A stretch of DNA of 64,000 nt from Trichobilharzia regenti (Eukaryota > Platyhelminthes > Trematoda > Strigeidida > Schistosomatidae), in the NCBI GenBank assembly GCA_944472135.2, contig OX235264.1:84516319-84580318 (forward strand), given 5' to 3'. Both the position numbers and the translations under genes were made by a program. Of the stretch, positions 43,175-55,448 are shown piece after piece (position 1 is the first letter of the stretch; every line of letters begins with the position of its first letter). The notes beneath the pieces are model-generated. The model was not told the DNA's origin, ran no database searches, and was given only the letters and a program-made list of their open reading frames with translations.

Positions 43175-43531
43175 TTATCTATGTTCACCTGAAGTTCTAT
43201 ATTCTCGGGATGCCTCCTCTACCAACTTGTTGCTTTTCACTTGCATATCTTCCAGTTTGTGGGAAATCAGACATATGTCATCATCGGCGAAGTCCAGATC
43301 CTCCAATTTTGTTTTTGTGTCAGTCCATTTTATGCCTGTTCCCTCGTTGGTTGCCGTTGTCTGTCGCATTATCCAATCGATTGCAATCAGGAAGATCATT
43401 GGTGATAGTAGACAGCCTTGTCGCACTCCCGTCCTCACTTTGAAGGCTTCCGTAAGTTTCCCGTTGTAGATTACTTGGCATGCAGCATTGTCGCACAACT
43501 GTTGGCTGAGATGTATAATTGTCGGTGGCAC
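43175..43531 (-). pseudogene. RTE reverse transcriptase core, fragment
   Basis: Minus frame with VRTGVRQGCLLSPMIFL and the catalytic LDFADDDICLISH, ending where frameshifts separate the C-terminal region. Upstream RT sequence (LPKKGDLGQCKNWRGIMLLS) lies in the separate frame 43553-43843. Confidence 0.88.
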
Positions 43532-44023
43532 CCCATAATAGCGAAGTAGTTGCTAAATCACTTTTCGATCAACGCTGTCTGCTGAAGGCCTTTTCAATGT
43601 CAATAAAGTTGAGATAGAGGGCTGACTCCCATTCGAAACTTTGTCCATTGATGATTCGTAGTGTTGTGATTTAATCGATGCATGACTTGTTTCCCTAAAT
43701 CCAGCCTCTTTCGGTCGAAATTTTTCATCCAGGGCTTGTTTGATTCTCTCCAGTATGATGCGGCTTAGTATTTTGTTCGGGACAGACAAGAGCATAATGC
43801 CGCGCCAGTTCTTGCATTGACCTAAGTCTCCCTTCTTTGGCAATTTGAAAAAATACGCTTTCTTCTAATCCACAGATACCTTGCCGTCTTTCCATAACTT
43901 CTCCAGTAGTGGTGTCATCAAGTCCGCTGTTGTCTCTGGGTTCATTTTCGATGATTCTGCTGGGATTCCATCTGGTCCTGCCGCTTTTCCAGCTTTTAGT
44001 ATCTTGATTGCCTTCAGGACTTC

Positions 44024-44950
44024 TTATCTCGTCAGAGGGTTGCTATTTACTGATAGTTCTGCTTCCGTTGTTGGTATTATTAGGCGCGTTGTAGGTGACG
44101 GTTGATTTAGAAGTAATTTAAAGTGTTCATCTCCGTGTTTCCTTTGCTCCACCTCTTTGGTGATTGACTTTCCATTGTCATCCTTCACAGGCCTAATTTG
44201 TGTCGAACTTTTGCCTGATAGGTGCCTAGTTGTTTGGTAGAGTGTGGCGAGGTCTCCTTTGCCTGAAGCTTGTTCTGATTCACTTGCCATATCTTCATAA
44301 TATTTTCTTTTGCCTTCCCTGGCACTCTTCTTTACTCTTTTGTTCAGTGCATCGTAGCTTGCATTCAACTCCTGTTTTTGTTGCCCGTCGGTGCACTGGA
44401 TAATCTTTTGTTTCACCATCCTCCTCTCTTCTGTTAGTTTCCATGTGTCTGTGATGAGCTCCTCTTTCTCCTGTCTTTTCTTATTGCTCAAAACTTCTAC
44501 GCAGGTTTGACTCCACGCAGCTGTCAGGTTGTTCCAGTGATTTTCGACGCTGATCTTTCCTCTGGTGTTGATTTGTGTCTCGACTTTGTCCTTCATGCTT
44601 GCAATGAAGATGTCCTTTGTAGCCTGGTCCTTCAGCTTTTGAGTGTTGAACTTGGCTTGTGGTCTGTCTGCAGCTCCTCCTTCACTGAAAGCTTTTAATT
44701 TGATTTGGATTGTCCCTTGTACGAGATAGTGGTCCGAGCCAACGTGCGCTCCCCTTTCCCTCTTTTGTGTCCAGTAGGCTGCGCCTCCATTTCCTTGAGC
44801 AGCATTGAGATGAAGTCGATTTGGTTTCTGGTTTGCCCGTCTGGTGACACCCACGTAGCCTTGTGGATATCCTTCTGTTTGTATACGCTGCCACTGATCA
44901 CACCAGTTCATTGAAGGCGCAGAAGTCGGCGAAGAGTTCTCCGTTTTCAT
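44024..44950 (-). pseudogene. RTE endonuclease end and linker, fragment
   Basis: The minus frame of 308 codons includes GSDHYLVQGTIQIKL (the last endonuclease motif with catalytic histidine) followed by the basic linker seen in RTE proteins (ATLYQTTRHLSGKSSTQIRP). It ends at a TAA shared with the plus-strand copy. Residues before SDHYLV are out of frame with the endonuclease. Confidence 0.85.
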
Positions 44951-45299
44951 TCATTTCTCCAAGAGCTTCTCTACCCATGATGAGTTCCCTTTCTGTATTG
45001 TCTGGTCTCAGTTTTGCATTCATGTCTCCTATTAGTATTTTTTGTTTTTGAGTTGCTATATGAACCTGCAAGCTAACACTTTGTTAATTTTATCTGTTAT
45101 CTGTCTTACCCCTCCCTCTTTTCTACTTTGAAAGAGTATAAATTGATGATGAAAACTTAAATTAGAAATTGTTATGCTTACATTTTAGATGCGTCAATTT
45201 TACAGTTTTTCTCCTCTCTACCATTTAAGTATGTTATTGTCATCTATATAATAATTGTAATTTTGAGATAGTCTGAAGCTGATGAGAACCTGTGAAATA

Positions 45300-45839
45300 G
45301 AATGATATTATTCGAACAGAAACACGCCTAGCTGTACGGACTATGTAACTAGCACCACAGAAGCAGTCTCGTCGAATTTCCAAACATCGCCCTGTGTGGT
45401 TAAGTAAAGGACAAACAAAATCTATTCTCAGCGCTATTCAATATCATCTTGTGGAGACAGAACACAAGACTGATGCTATCCGTGCTTTCAGGGTCATTTA
45501 ACGCATATCTACGAATCTCAATTTCGCCTTAAGAGTTGCACTACGAAATACTGCTGAGGCTGTTGGGATCCATATTAAGAAGCCTACTTTGTGCATCCAA
45601 AAGAAGTTAATTCAGACATTATCCTTATCTTGGCCATCTAGGTTCGAACGATCCTCAATTTTTGTGGAATTTTCCTAATTTTAGCTGATATTCAATTTGC
45701 TACTATACTTTTATTGCTACTATAATTTAAGCATCTTTAATGACCTGTAATTCTATTGATCTTACTTTACAAATTAATATTATTTAGAAAAACACTAAAA
45801 CTGTTATTGACTACTAATCTAGAATATTCTATGTATATT

Positions 45840-45880
<41 letters not shown>

Positions 45881-45930
45881 GTAGAGCTGGAAGAGGAATT
45901 CATCGAAAAGGATATTCTTTGCTCAATTAT
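45300..45930 (+). mobile_element. PLE 3' fragment with hammerhead-like end
   Basis: Plus-strand decayed endonuclease end: ISKHRPVWLSKGQTKSILSA, then AVGIHIKKPTLCIQKKLIQT, with a stop between, matching the C-terminus of the PLE-2 protein. After an AT run (45842-45877) the PLE end has GTAGAGC, TGGAAGA, stem II, GAAA (45905-45908), a hairpin and GCTC: a hammerhead with one extra core base. Confidence 0.75.
45842..45877. repeat. AT dinucleotide repeat
   Basis: About 18 AT units in the 3' untranslated part of a PLE fragment. Confidence 0.9.
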
Positions 45931-46982
45931 TTTGTGTTTTATAGATGTCTAAAGGGATTTTTTCAGACCGTGAGTATTTACCTTGGTCGTAGCTTTCACA
46001 CTGCATCTCCTTAGGTAGAACAAGAACTCATTTCAAAAGACTTTATGCGCGCACATTTATGTATAAAAATTCCATGATATCATATTTAGCACAGATTTTA
46101 TGTGATGGAAATTGTGTCAGGCACGAACTAACTAACCTTCTTTCCATTGGTAAATAAACAATTTTCTCCATCCTTATACCATCAAGTATTACTGTTATTA
46201 CTGCTATTATATTTATAGTCCAATTGTTTTTCTTTGTTTTCTCGTAATTGTAAACACCAATTAGGCAATGTAATAATTGTTATTTTTTGTATTTTCTCTC
46301 ATCGTGATGTGTCAACATTAGATTCAATGTTCAATACTGCATACAGTAACAACAATATAATTCGAAACAAACTCACTGTTACCATTATAATTATTACTCT
46401 TATAGTTATTATTCTCACTTTATACATAGCACATTTTTCACAGTAAACCTACCGTAAATGTGAAATATTCCATGTGGTTAATTTAATTTATAGCATGAAT
46501 AAATTAGATGAAACAACGAGATTATTACTGAGAATTCCATACTATTGTGGAGTGTGCCACTGATAAAATTTGCCAATAGTATATGAAGGCATGTTCGTCC
46601 GCATAAAAACATCAAATAGCAGGGAGATAGAATTGACATCAAAGAACCCCAATGATACAGCATTGTAAAGAAACATGGAAGACGTGGAAGAAACATAAAG
46701 AAACACAATATAAAGGCTAGAAGTAGCATAAACCTGAAGATCTGCGCAAATGGTGATTTGTAGATAGTGTAAATATTTCTTTACCAAGTCTCTGGTCTTC
46801 TACTGTTGCATTATAGGAACTGCTTTTGCAATAGAACACACCATTTTTATTATTGTTAAAAGTTTATATTATTCCAGTCCTTGGATTGTCATAATTTTGT
46901 TGACCAAGTTTTAATTAGTAAAAGGATAGTTTTGTCTGATTTATATTGTAAAGTACAACAACATATACAATAGAAAAGACTA
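45931..46982. other. No recognisable feature
   Basis: AT-rich. Small frames at 46234-46787 are hydrophobic or asparagine-rich and resemble nothing known to me. Confidence 0.45.
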
Positions 46983-47217
46983 TTTTTTCCTTCACGTTCC
47001 CAGTGGAACATAGGGCTTCTAGCTATTGGCTTGAAGTTTCTGTATCAGAGTTAATTTTTACAGGATGGGGTTGCTAGTCTCATACCCAACCTTTCCTCTT
47101 CACCAGCAATGTTTCTGGCTTAGCAAGGTAAAGGAGTAAAGGAGTGCATCGGCCGGGGATCGAACCCCGAACCATGTGCATGATCGGCGAGCGTCCTAAC
47201 CACTATGCCACCGACGG
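46983..47217 (-). mobile_element. tRNA-derived SINE C-a
   Basis: Minus strand: GTCGGTGGCATAGTGG head, B-box GGTTCGATCCC, a small duplication (GGAGTAAAGGAGT) after the head, body GAGACTAGCAACCCCATCC, tail GAAGCCCTATGTTCCACTGG. Confidence 0.85.
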
Positions 47218-47837
47218 ACACAGAACAGATTATATTGAACCCATAAGTCTCAAGTTTTGTTTTCATATCACTCTTCTAGAATAGAACAAGAAAACAATTT
47301 TTCAATCTTTTCAAACATTTGTTTTAGCATTCGAATTTGACTGCATCATTCGGCCTAAAGAAAAATCACTACGACTTTTTTTATTAGCCTTCAAACTTAC
47401 TCTAACAGCTACTTGGTTAATTAAATTTGAGGATGTCTTTTATCAACATTCAACAGAGATGTGTAAAACGTATAATTTTATCCTACGAAATGCGTGTGAC
47501 TAAGCCATTCATTTTCAAGAGTAATAAAATTGTATGCGTTGTGGTGGAACCATGTGATGATAATACAAATTCACCGATTTAGAAACATAAAATTCATGCT
47601 GATACAATACTAGTGAAATGTGATCCATGAACACACACACAGTTAATGTATAGATTAGAACGGTATGCATTTAATGATAGACAAAACACCATGATTGGTT
47701 TATATTTGAATTTTTATTTGTAAACTTATATATATTAGAGTTGAGCCTGATGAGATCTAATTGAAAACAATATTGTTCGCTTAAATGTGTTGTTCTAAAT
47801 TGAATAATGAGGCAAGCAGTTAAAAACACCTTATGAA
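47218..47837. other. No recognisable feature
   Basis: AT-rich; nothing recognised. Confidence 0.45.
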
Positions 47838-48740
47838 TTATTATTATTGCTCCCTTGGGTTCCTAGTGGAAAATAGGGCTTCAGCTGCACGTCTCCACTT
47901 GCTTCTGTCTTCTCCTGTACTTCTCACCTGCATCCATGTTAGTCCATACTCTTTCAACTCCTCAACTCTTCACACGATCTCCTCCATGTCACCCTCGCAC
48001 TGACGTCCCACTCGCCGCTGCCCTTTCGGGTTCCACTTGAGCAATGGCCTGATGCGCACGCGATGTCACCCAGTGGCCTCCTCCATCTCCGCTTTCTCCG
48101 GCATATTTGTTGGTTGGCGATTGGCTCTTGTTTTGTTTGTTTGTTCCCATAGTTTCTTGTTGGCGATTCTTTCCGGCTCGGCCATCTGATCTTCAGTATA
48201 GAGCCAGCGAAGACAGGTGTTGTTGATAAAGGTCTGGTCTGCAACAGGCTGTTGGAAATATTCTTTGTGACCCGCCCGCCAAGTTTCTGATCCGTATAGA
48301 ACAACTGACTTGACGTTTGTATTGAAAATCCGACTAAATTTTGTTGTTGATTCTGAGTGACGACGATTTCCAGATTGATTTCAGGTTGATGAATGTGTTT
48401 CTCGCCTTCCCGATTCCCGCACGATTTGACGTCCTCGTCCGTTCCGACTTCCTGTAATTGGGACAATGCTCCCTAGATAAGTGAGTGAATGAAGTAACCT
48501 CCTTTAAATCCCTCCCGTTGATGATGATTGACGCTGGATGTTCCTGCTGTTGTTGTTGGTTGGTTATTTTCATAACCTCCATCTTGTTTGTCTATGTTCA
48601 CATGGGGTCCTGTCTTTGCTGGCTGTTTCTTCGAAAAGTTTGTTGGTTTTCGCTTGTAAGTCTTCGATTTTGTGTGACATCAAACATAAATCATCCGCGA
48701 AATCCAGGTCTTCTTATGGATTAGTGTCATGTCCTTGGTC
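47838..48740 (-). mobile_element. RTE-like retrotransposon fragment, diverged subfamily
   Basis: The minus strand ends GAAGCCCTATTTTCCACTAG plus AATAATAAT tail. It encodes TFINLKSIWKSSSLRINNKI, ASIIINGRDLKEVTSFTHL and ILKIRWPSRKESPTRN in separate frames, parallel to the RTE C-terminal region but clearly different in sequence. Its 3' end is the closest match to the C-a SINE tail. No RT core is present. Confidence 0.78.
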
Positions 48741-49023
48741 ATGCTCCACGTATCTTATTTCCAAATAGATCGTGGAAATAGGCAGTCACTCATTGCTAAA
48801 GCTCCATAACTTATCAGTTGACGTTATATCTTACAGGCATGAAAAGCCAATGAACATGAATGTTATTCGGTCAGTTACTTTGAAAGTGATCTGAGACAAA
48901 TACAATCTGAAATGAATGAAGTCTCCATATTCACATTTCCATTCTACTCATTTACATAAAATGACTAATATTGAGAAAATCGTCAACTTCATGTTTAGGT
49001 TATGCATAATTTGAAGGTGCTGC

Positions 49024-49062
<39 letters not shown>

Positions 49063-49589
49063 CCAAGTACAATAGACCGTTATTAGATAGTCAGAGATAC
49101 ATTGATTAGAATATACTACCATACCAATATGGTCGTAAATGAATGAAACTGAGTCACATTCTAGATAATGTTTGGCAAGTGAAAGTACGTAATTTAGCTT
49201 TTTTTTGCTAATTTATACATAAATAAGTAAAAACAAAAGTAACATTTAGATAAATATGAACCTTTAATATCTCTATGAGCGATTTGTAAAACTGATCTAC
49301 GCCAAAAGTCCTGTCACATGTAAAATGTAATTGGTGTTTAATGTTTTTTTACACACCACTCTTATGCTTTGCTCATATTTGTGATTCGCATTTGACATAT
49401 ATTTGATCGCACTGATCAGGTCCATTTTGGTATATTCCAATCCAGAGGTTGAATTATAACATGATCACTTCGCCAACATAGGTCTGAGGTTAAGTTCATG
49501 CCGAAAGGATAGCTATAAAATAAGAACATACAGCTCTTCTATCTCATTTTCTGTTTTGCTTCTTCTTTTTATATAACTTACCTTATTCT
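48741..49589. other. No gene; AT repeat at 49024-49057
   Basis: A pure TA run lies at 49024-49057; otherwise nothing recognised. Confidence 0.5.
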
Positions 49590-50638
49590 GACGAAGCCAA
49601 TTTTGTTAAGTATGCCGATGACCTAGCTTTTCCTATGCCTGTTACTTCTCAGTCAGACTGTTCCAAAATGAATAACTTTTTATCATAAATTAGTCAGTGG
49701 TCCTCGTTAAATGGTCTTAAGCTTCATTCCTCCAAATGTCAGGTGGTTAATTTCACTTTCGGACGCAAGCACGACTTACATGAACTGGTTAATTTACACG
49801 GTTCCACTACCATAGATAACGCTGAAGTTAAAACCAAATTGAATGCTAAATCACTTGGATTGTTTATTTCCTCTGATCACCTTTTCTGGTCTTCTTGGAT
49901 CATGATAGTTTCCAGAAAGATACTTCCTTTGACGTTCTATGTAAGGAAGTTAAGACGATCTGGTATCATTCCGTCTCTACTGTTACTCTTTGTTGATTCT
50001 TGTATTCTGCCTATACTTCTTTATTGTTTCCCCACCCTAATCTTTCCCGGGGGCTGCTTGAGAAAGAATTTGTCATACTGCGTAGGGCACTAAAAGCCGT
50101 CAGTAGGGCTAATGGGGGTGTTGCTAAACTAACTCTTTAATACTACTGTACATAGACACTTGGATTCCTGAAAGAAATAAGCAAATATTATCTTTCCAGA
50201 CTCTGAACATCCTTTCTATACACAACTCTCTTCTCGTATCTCATCGGATAGAGCCAGAAGCAACTATGGAAGACTGTATGCTCGGATGACACTAAGGACA
50301 AGAACTCTACAATACCTTATTTAGTCGGGTCACATTTTCTGTGATGAGAAAAGTGTAGGACAGGAAATTACCAACTTACTGAGGAACTCTTAGTAAACGG
50401 CATTACCTTTTGTTTTGATTATTACATTGTCGTTAATAATTTCACTTGATTTACTTTTATATTGACTTCTTGTTGTACAATATTATTAATGTGAATGCCT
50501 TATTTTTAATTATTACAACCTCACCCCTCTCCCGCTGTAATGAGAAAATTAGATGCGAAATTGTAATACATGCTGAAAATTCTATATTTGTATCAATAGT
50601 ACTGTTTGGGATAAAGCTATTATTATTACAACACGAGG
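49590..50638 (+). mobile_element. Non-LTR retrotransposon 3' fragment of a second LINE clade (CR1/Jockey-like)
   Basis: ANFVKYADDLAFPMPVTS (catalytic YADD at 49611-49622) is followed by SQWSSLNGLKLHSSKCQVVN, and the frame 49743-50093 contains NAKSLGLFISSDHLFWSSW and LLLFVDSCILPILLYC, the thumb and connection order of CR1/Jockey-type RTs. The next piece has RISSDRARSNYGRLYARM. One stop after NNFLS and later shifts make it a pseudogene. Its 3' end (50569-50620, ATGCTGAAAATTCTATATTT) resembles the C-b SINE tail. Clade assignment is from motif style only. Confidence 0.75.
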
Positions 50639-50639
50639 C

Positions 50640-50682
<43 letters not shown>
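50639..50682. repeat. TA dinucleotide repeat
   Basis: About 21 TA units directly after the LINE 3' end; possibly its terminal simple repeat. Confidence 0.9.
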
Positions 50683-50684
<2 letters not shown>

Positions 50685-50949
50685 TAGCCACAGTTTATTC
50701 ATAGAACATCATTTGTACTTTACCTCACCAGTCTATCCAAGTTTAACAACGGATATTCACACTAGGGGTTGGGTGTGAGGCGACTGCATCACCTTAGATT
50801 TACATGACAAAGTATACGAAAAAATAGGCTACATATAGAAGAGAGTGAACTTTTTATAAACTCTGAACAATTTTCAGATCACTTTCGTATTTGTTAAATA
50901 AAGTTTCTAAATTCAGATTCATTTAAAGCTGTTTATTCAAATTTAGAAA

Positions 50950-52590
50950 AATAAAACACGTAGTTCAGCGAAGAGTCTTTTCGGTGAATTCACTCACTTA
51001 TAATTATATAATAATTATATATAATTATTTTTCTTTGTGTTTGGACATTAGCTTTGTCAAACAAGAACAAAAATTAGTTCGGGTTGTTGCTTACGTCAAC
51101 GAGATATTTTAAAAATGTGATGAGTAGTTAGATTGTAACTAGGGGTGTGAAGATCATCATAAGGATAGTGGAGATGAGGTGTCAAAAATTAGTTGTCAGT
51201 GTTGTTCAATGCATAAGAGAAGTTGAATAAGTATTTAGTAGTTGCGTAATGAGATGAATAATTTAATGTGTGTTTTGATTAGGATGTACCTGGGAACGAA
51301 GAAAAATATAGAATAACGTTAGAGTTGTGAAATATAACAGTTATAAGGGATTAGAAAAGCAGGCACGCAAGTACCAAATCGGCAGTTTTTACCATGATAC
51401 TAGAAGTTGTTGAATGATTTTCTTTTGCATACATAACTCTGGTTTTCCAAATGAATGGCTTAAGTTTCAGCAATACAAATGAGACGGAAGCTTATTGCCT
51501 TTGGTATGTTATTCTTGACTCTATAGATTACTTGTTGAGATGGTAGGGTTAGTGTCGACAAGATCTTCGATGATCGCACTCCTTATACAGCCACTACTAC
51601 CTATTTGTGTGCGTCGGTGGCACAGCGGTTAGGACGCTCGCCGACCATGCACGTGGTCCGGGGTTCGATTCCCGGCCGACGCACTCCTTTACCTCGCTAA
51701 GCCAGAAATAATGCTGGTAAAGAGGAAAGGTTGGGCGTGGAGCTAGCAACCCCATCCTGTAAAATAAACACTGCTATCGAAACTCCAAGCCAATAGCTTG
51801 AAGCCCTACGTAAAGGAAAAGATTATCATTAATTAAACTATCAAATACTAACTTTTTGCAGCCATGTTGGATAGTGTTCATGAACCTTTTTGGACAGGAT
51901 AGGCGTCGAACGACCAATGTACCTGGCTCAACAGTGGCAGAGGAACTGATATGTACACATAGTAGTGTTCAGATCTGAGATCTTGTCCTTAAGGCTTCTG
52001 CAGATCAATGGGCGAGTGAAGAACACCACTCTTGGCATTGCTGTGAAAACGTTCTTTTCGGTGATGTTGAAATTCTACTCTTGGGAATGTTACAAGCTAA
52101 ATCTCCCGTGAAATCCATATTCATGTAAAGTTTTTGTTTTTGGAACAAGTGATATTTTGTTCCCCTGGACTTTCGGTCTTATGCTCTTGTCGATGAATCT
52201 TGGTGGGTATCCCATTTTGGATGAAGGTTTCTTTCCTGGGTGTCAGAACTGCAGATGTGTTGGATCCGAGTGGTAAGAGATTTAATTAGATTTCGTTTTC
52301 GTCCAACGGTTACCTGACTGAAGAAACTTTTTAACTGATCCTTCCAAGTAGATTTCCTATGGGCTGACCTTCTTAAGGTTCTGTCAGGTCGTCTTGTTAA
52401 TTCCACATCAAGAAAGGAGATTTTGATCTCATTACCATTTTTAGAGTGAATTTTATTTTAATTTTTATTCTTGTCTGGCAGAGCTAATGTACACACGCAG
52501 ACAAAAATAATTATAAATAACTGTGATTGCACAGCTAAGTGAATGAATTCGCCAAAGGGACTTTTCGGTGAACTATGTGTTTTGCTTTCA
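50950..52590 (-). mobile_element. PLE-3 (PLE-2 lineage), decayed, inverted right end, split by a SINE
   Basis: Minus body from about 52445 to 50950: EIKISFLDVELTRRPD, RRSAHRKSTWKDQLKSFFSQ (frame 52179-52406), then decayed endonuclease sequence down to the PLE end (TAGTTCAGCGAAGAG near 50962). The right side (about 52460-52580) is a plus-strand copy of the same 3' end (GCACAGCTAAGTGAATGAATTC...GGTGAACTATG). A family C SINE lies at 51609-51822. No open RT remains. Confidence 0.8.
51609..51822 (+). mobile_element. tRNA-derived SINE C-a with near-perfect tRNA-like head
   Basis: GCGTCGG at the start of the head pairs with CCGACGC after the B-box (GGTTCGATTCC), so the acceptor-like and T-arm-like stems still form. 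Tail: AGCTTGAAGCCCTACG then a shortened A-rich end. It is inserted in PLE-3. The conserved head marks this as among the less decayed copies; it is not a functional tRNA because no discriminator/3' end follows. Confidence 0.87.
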
Positions 52591-53494
52591 TTATTGTCTG
52601 GATGGAGATTATTCAAGAATATTCAAATTTTGACGATGACTACAAACAGACTACTCAGTAATTCCTAGAATTTTTTTAAACTGTCATTCACTTTAATTCT
52701 AGGGTACTCACAGAGGAAGACTGGAAATGTATACGATAATGCTAATTAAGACTGAAATTTTTCTAAGGTGTGGCTTTTATCTTCCTCAGAGCAAATGCTG
52801 ATTACATCTAAAGTATTTGTAGAGGATCAAAGGATTTTGTCGATTAAAATAAGACTCAGCCGTTTCACCGTCAACGATCAATTTGTTTATCTGTGCGGAT
52901 CGAAAAACATGGTGGACTGTCGAACTGGAGCGATTTTAAGAACAGCCAGGCCACTAGGTTAGGTGGACCAAGCTAAGGATTCAGCAGGTGGTGTAGTTAG
53001 ACCTCAGGAGAGATGGCTACACAACAATCATGAGAGTTACTTCTAATGGAAGTTAACCGAAAGCAAGCTCAAATCCATGCAAACAGTCTAACTAACCCAG
53101 ATATTCATTAATTTGCTCTAAAATTTCACCAAAAAGCTATTTCACACTAGGATATTTTTAGCATGTTAACAGGTAAATAACATTAAAAATAGTTTGTTTT
53201 TTATTAAAACTATAAGTGACCTATGGTTCCATAAGCAAACTATCAAACTGGAGTAATGAAAAGACAAATAGCTGGAAAATTACCATGTTTTGTAAGGTAT
53301 TTATTTATATTATGTTACCTTTGACTTGTAAGTCCGTTCATTTTCATGACATATTAGGTTGCAGTATGGGCACAGCCTATTAGATGTAGTTTGATGTATT
53401 TGACGATAAAAGTGCGATGGATGACAATATTTCTTGACTTCAAATTGACATTTTGCAAATTGGTTAGCAGTTTGTAATTTATCCTTTTCGAATT
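52591..53494. other. No recognisable feature
   Basis: AT-rich; the 64-codon frame at 52768-52962 is not recognised. Confidence 0.4.
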
Positions 53495-54600
53495 ACAATC
53501 TTCGGAAAACCCTGATGGAAAACGGTTTCCCGCCCAGGTTCATAGACAAGAACCTCAAATGTAAGAAGACTTCCGAACAAGTCCAAATCGCTCCAAAGAA
53601 AATACTTCTGCTTAATCTAGAATTCAAAGGTGATATTGAAGCAGAAGTCCTTCGCAAACGCCTCTCCAAATCGCCGAGGAAAACATACTTCGCCGTGAGC
53701 CTACGACTGACGTTTTCCTGCAAGAAATTGTTCAGCCAGAACGCGAAAGACAAGCTGTCTCATTGGGCCACCTCAAAGTGCATATACCAGTTTACTTGCT
53801 CTTGTGGAGCTGAGTACGTTGGCCGTACCATGCACCGACTTGAAAAACGCGCTCGTGAACACTACCCAGCCTGGTTAGTAAAAGGAGACCAAAAGCGTGT
53901 GTACAGTTCAGTGACAGAACATCTGGTCAATTCAGGACACTCAGCACCTTTCGAAAAATCCTTCAAAGTGATATACAAGATTCGATCAAACCTATCAAAG
54001 GGAGTAAAATCAAGGCATCTGGGCATAACCGAGGCGCTAGCTATACAAAAACTCAAATCCACGCTTTGTATAGAAAAGAAATACGTCCAACCCTTGTCTC
54101 TGCCATGGCCATCATAAACAGGTGATTTTTTAGCAATGCCCATCCCATCGCCTTTCTTATCTAAACTTCCTGTTTATTCATGTTATTTTAAGTTTTTCTT
54201 AATCTCTATTTACACTACCATATTTTCATATCCGAACTTCGTGTCTATTTTGTCATTTTACTATTTCTACATATTCAATCCATGATTGCATAAACAATTA
54301 TTCGTCACATTAATTTTTATCCAAACATCCTGTCTATTTTGTTATTTCTACATTCCTAACCCCTAATTGTACAATGTCAATCTTCTTAGTTATTATGATG
54401 CTACTTTGTTTGTTTTATCCATTCCCCTGTTTATTATGGCATTCTGATTCCTAATTTTAATTTTATTAATTTGACCCTTAACTGGAAATTATTCTGGAAC
54501 TTTCCCATCCATTTGATATAAATACACGAATGTACAGCCTAGATGATGACTTCGTCGAAAAGAAAATTTTCTTCGCTGCAATTGTCTTCTTAATAACTCC
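53495..54600 (+). mobile_element. PLE-4, 5'-truncated, endonuclease frame intact
   Basis: Starts inside the region after the RT thumb (LRKTLMENGFPPRF) and runs through the endonuclease and the 3' untranslated sequence to the PLE end. No inverted arm was found. The end carries GTACAGC, CTAGATGA, stem GAC-TTC-GTC, GAAA and hairpin AAGAAAA-TTTTCTT, then GCTGC (54530-54582): a hammerhead with one extra A in the core. Confidence 0.85.
53515..54117 (+). CDS. PLE GIY-YIG endonuclease portion (partial protein)
   Basis: 200 codons open from an internal methionine; the RT part is missing. SKCIYQFTCSCGAEYVGRTM (residues about 134-153) is the GIY-YIG/CCHH-like nuclease signature with the conserved arginine, REHYPAWL follows, and EALAIQKLKSTLCIEKK near the end holds the conserved glutamate. 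It is close to the PLE-2 C-terminus but distinct. Codon frame is uninterrupted, so the copy is fairly young or was selected, but it is a fragment. Confidence 0.88.
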   Translation: MENGFPPRFIDKNLKCKKTSEQVQIAPKKILLLNLEFKGDIEAEVLRKRLSKSPRKTYFAVSLRLTFSCKKLFSQNAKDKLSHWATSKCIYQFTCSCGAEYVGRTMHRLEKRAREHYPAWLVKGDQKRVYSSVTEHLVNSGHSAPFEKSFKVIYKIRSNLSKGVKSRHLGITEALAIQKLKSTLCIEKKYVQPLSLPWPS

Positions 54601-55448
54601 TATGACCCAATGTGTATATTCCTTTTCGAATTGTGAAACTTCACCGTAGATTCCTTTGGAAACCAAGATTTTCCAATCACAGTATGTGATCTTGCTGATT
54701 ACCATTTATGGTAAGAAAGTGAGCGAGTTCACACAAAACTATATACTACTAATTGTTTGCAATGAGTAGTTGCATACCACCCATAAAAATCAGAAATGTT
54801 TGTTAGCCGGATCGAAGTTATCTTAACACAGGAGGGACACTTCTCTTGTATGCGGCTGAGTTCATCAGCAGTATGCCCAGTTCGACTCAGCTTTCCCAGA
54901 ATAAGCAGTCCAAACCCCACGATAATATAGTTTTCTGCAAATTTTTTTGTCTTTGAGTGTATTCTATGTCATAACCAGGATATTCTAGGTAAATCGTTTA
55001 ACACGATTCCCGTGACAGTGGTTTTGTGAATTACATTATTTTTAAATACGACAAATAATTACGAAAGCAGTTATTATACTGAAACGTTCTGTCACGCATG
55101 AGCATAATCCTTACTTGAAATGCTAAATCCTACTTCTTTACTTAATGACCTTGTTTTTAGACATTGTATCGTTTAGATACGTTGACTTTTAGATAAATCA
55201 GCTAAAGCAGATAAAGAGCACTTGTGTATTACGAAATAAACCTATTTATTTATGAGTAAAAACAGTTTGTTTTTCTTTCCAGCGACTTGATTTTCAAACT
55301 GTACAGTAGTATTTATGTTGCGGAAAAAACCATTAAGTGGCTCTAATAACTGCTTACTTAATATAGGATAAGAATAAAGATAATTTACATGATATTTAAA
55401 GGATAAGAGTCGAAGTGGATGAATTACTGAATTCTTGAAGGTTATGCT
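54601..55448. other. No gene; includes the possible repeat partner of 41540-41760
   Basis: 54750-54925 shares ordered words with 41540-41760. Otherwise AT-rich and unrecognised. Confidence 0.4.

Larger units (their letters stand above)
42407..45045 (-). mobile_element. RTE-clade non-LTR retrotransposon, second long copy, 5'-truncated
   Basis: Minus strand, ending GAAGCCTTATGTTCCTCTAG with an AAT tail near 42407-42440. Coding blocks from the right: end of the endonuclease (from GDMNA, about 45030), SDHYLV, linker, RT and C-terminal part. Similarity to the 32-35 kb copy breaks at ATTAGTATTTT near 45043, so the N-terminal endonuclease half is missing. It shares specific stops with the other copy (44024-44026 and 43865-43867). 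Confidence 0.9.

Noticed and set aside
43066..43469. Plus-strand frames of 118-125 codons over the 43-kb RTE
   Set aside because: They are antisense shadows of the RTE reverse transcriptase on the minus strand, and the same shadows occur over the other RTE copies.
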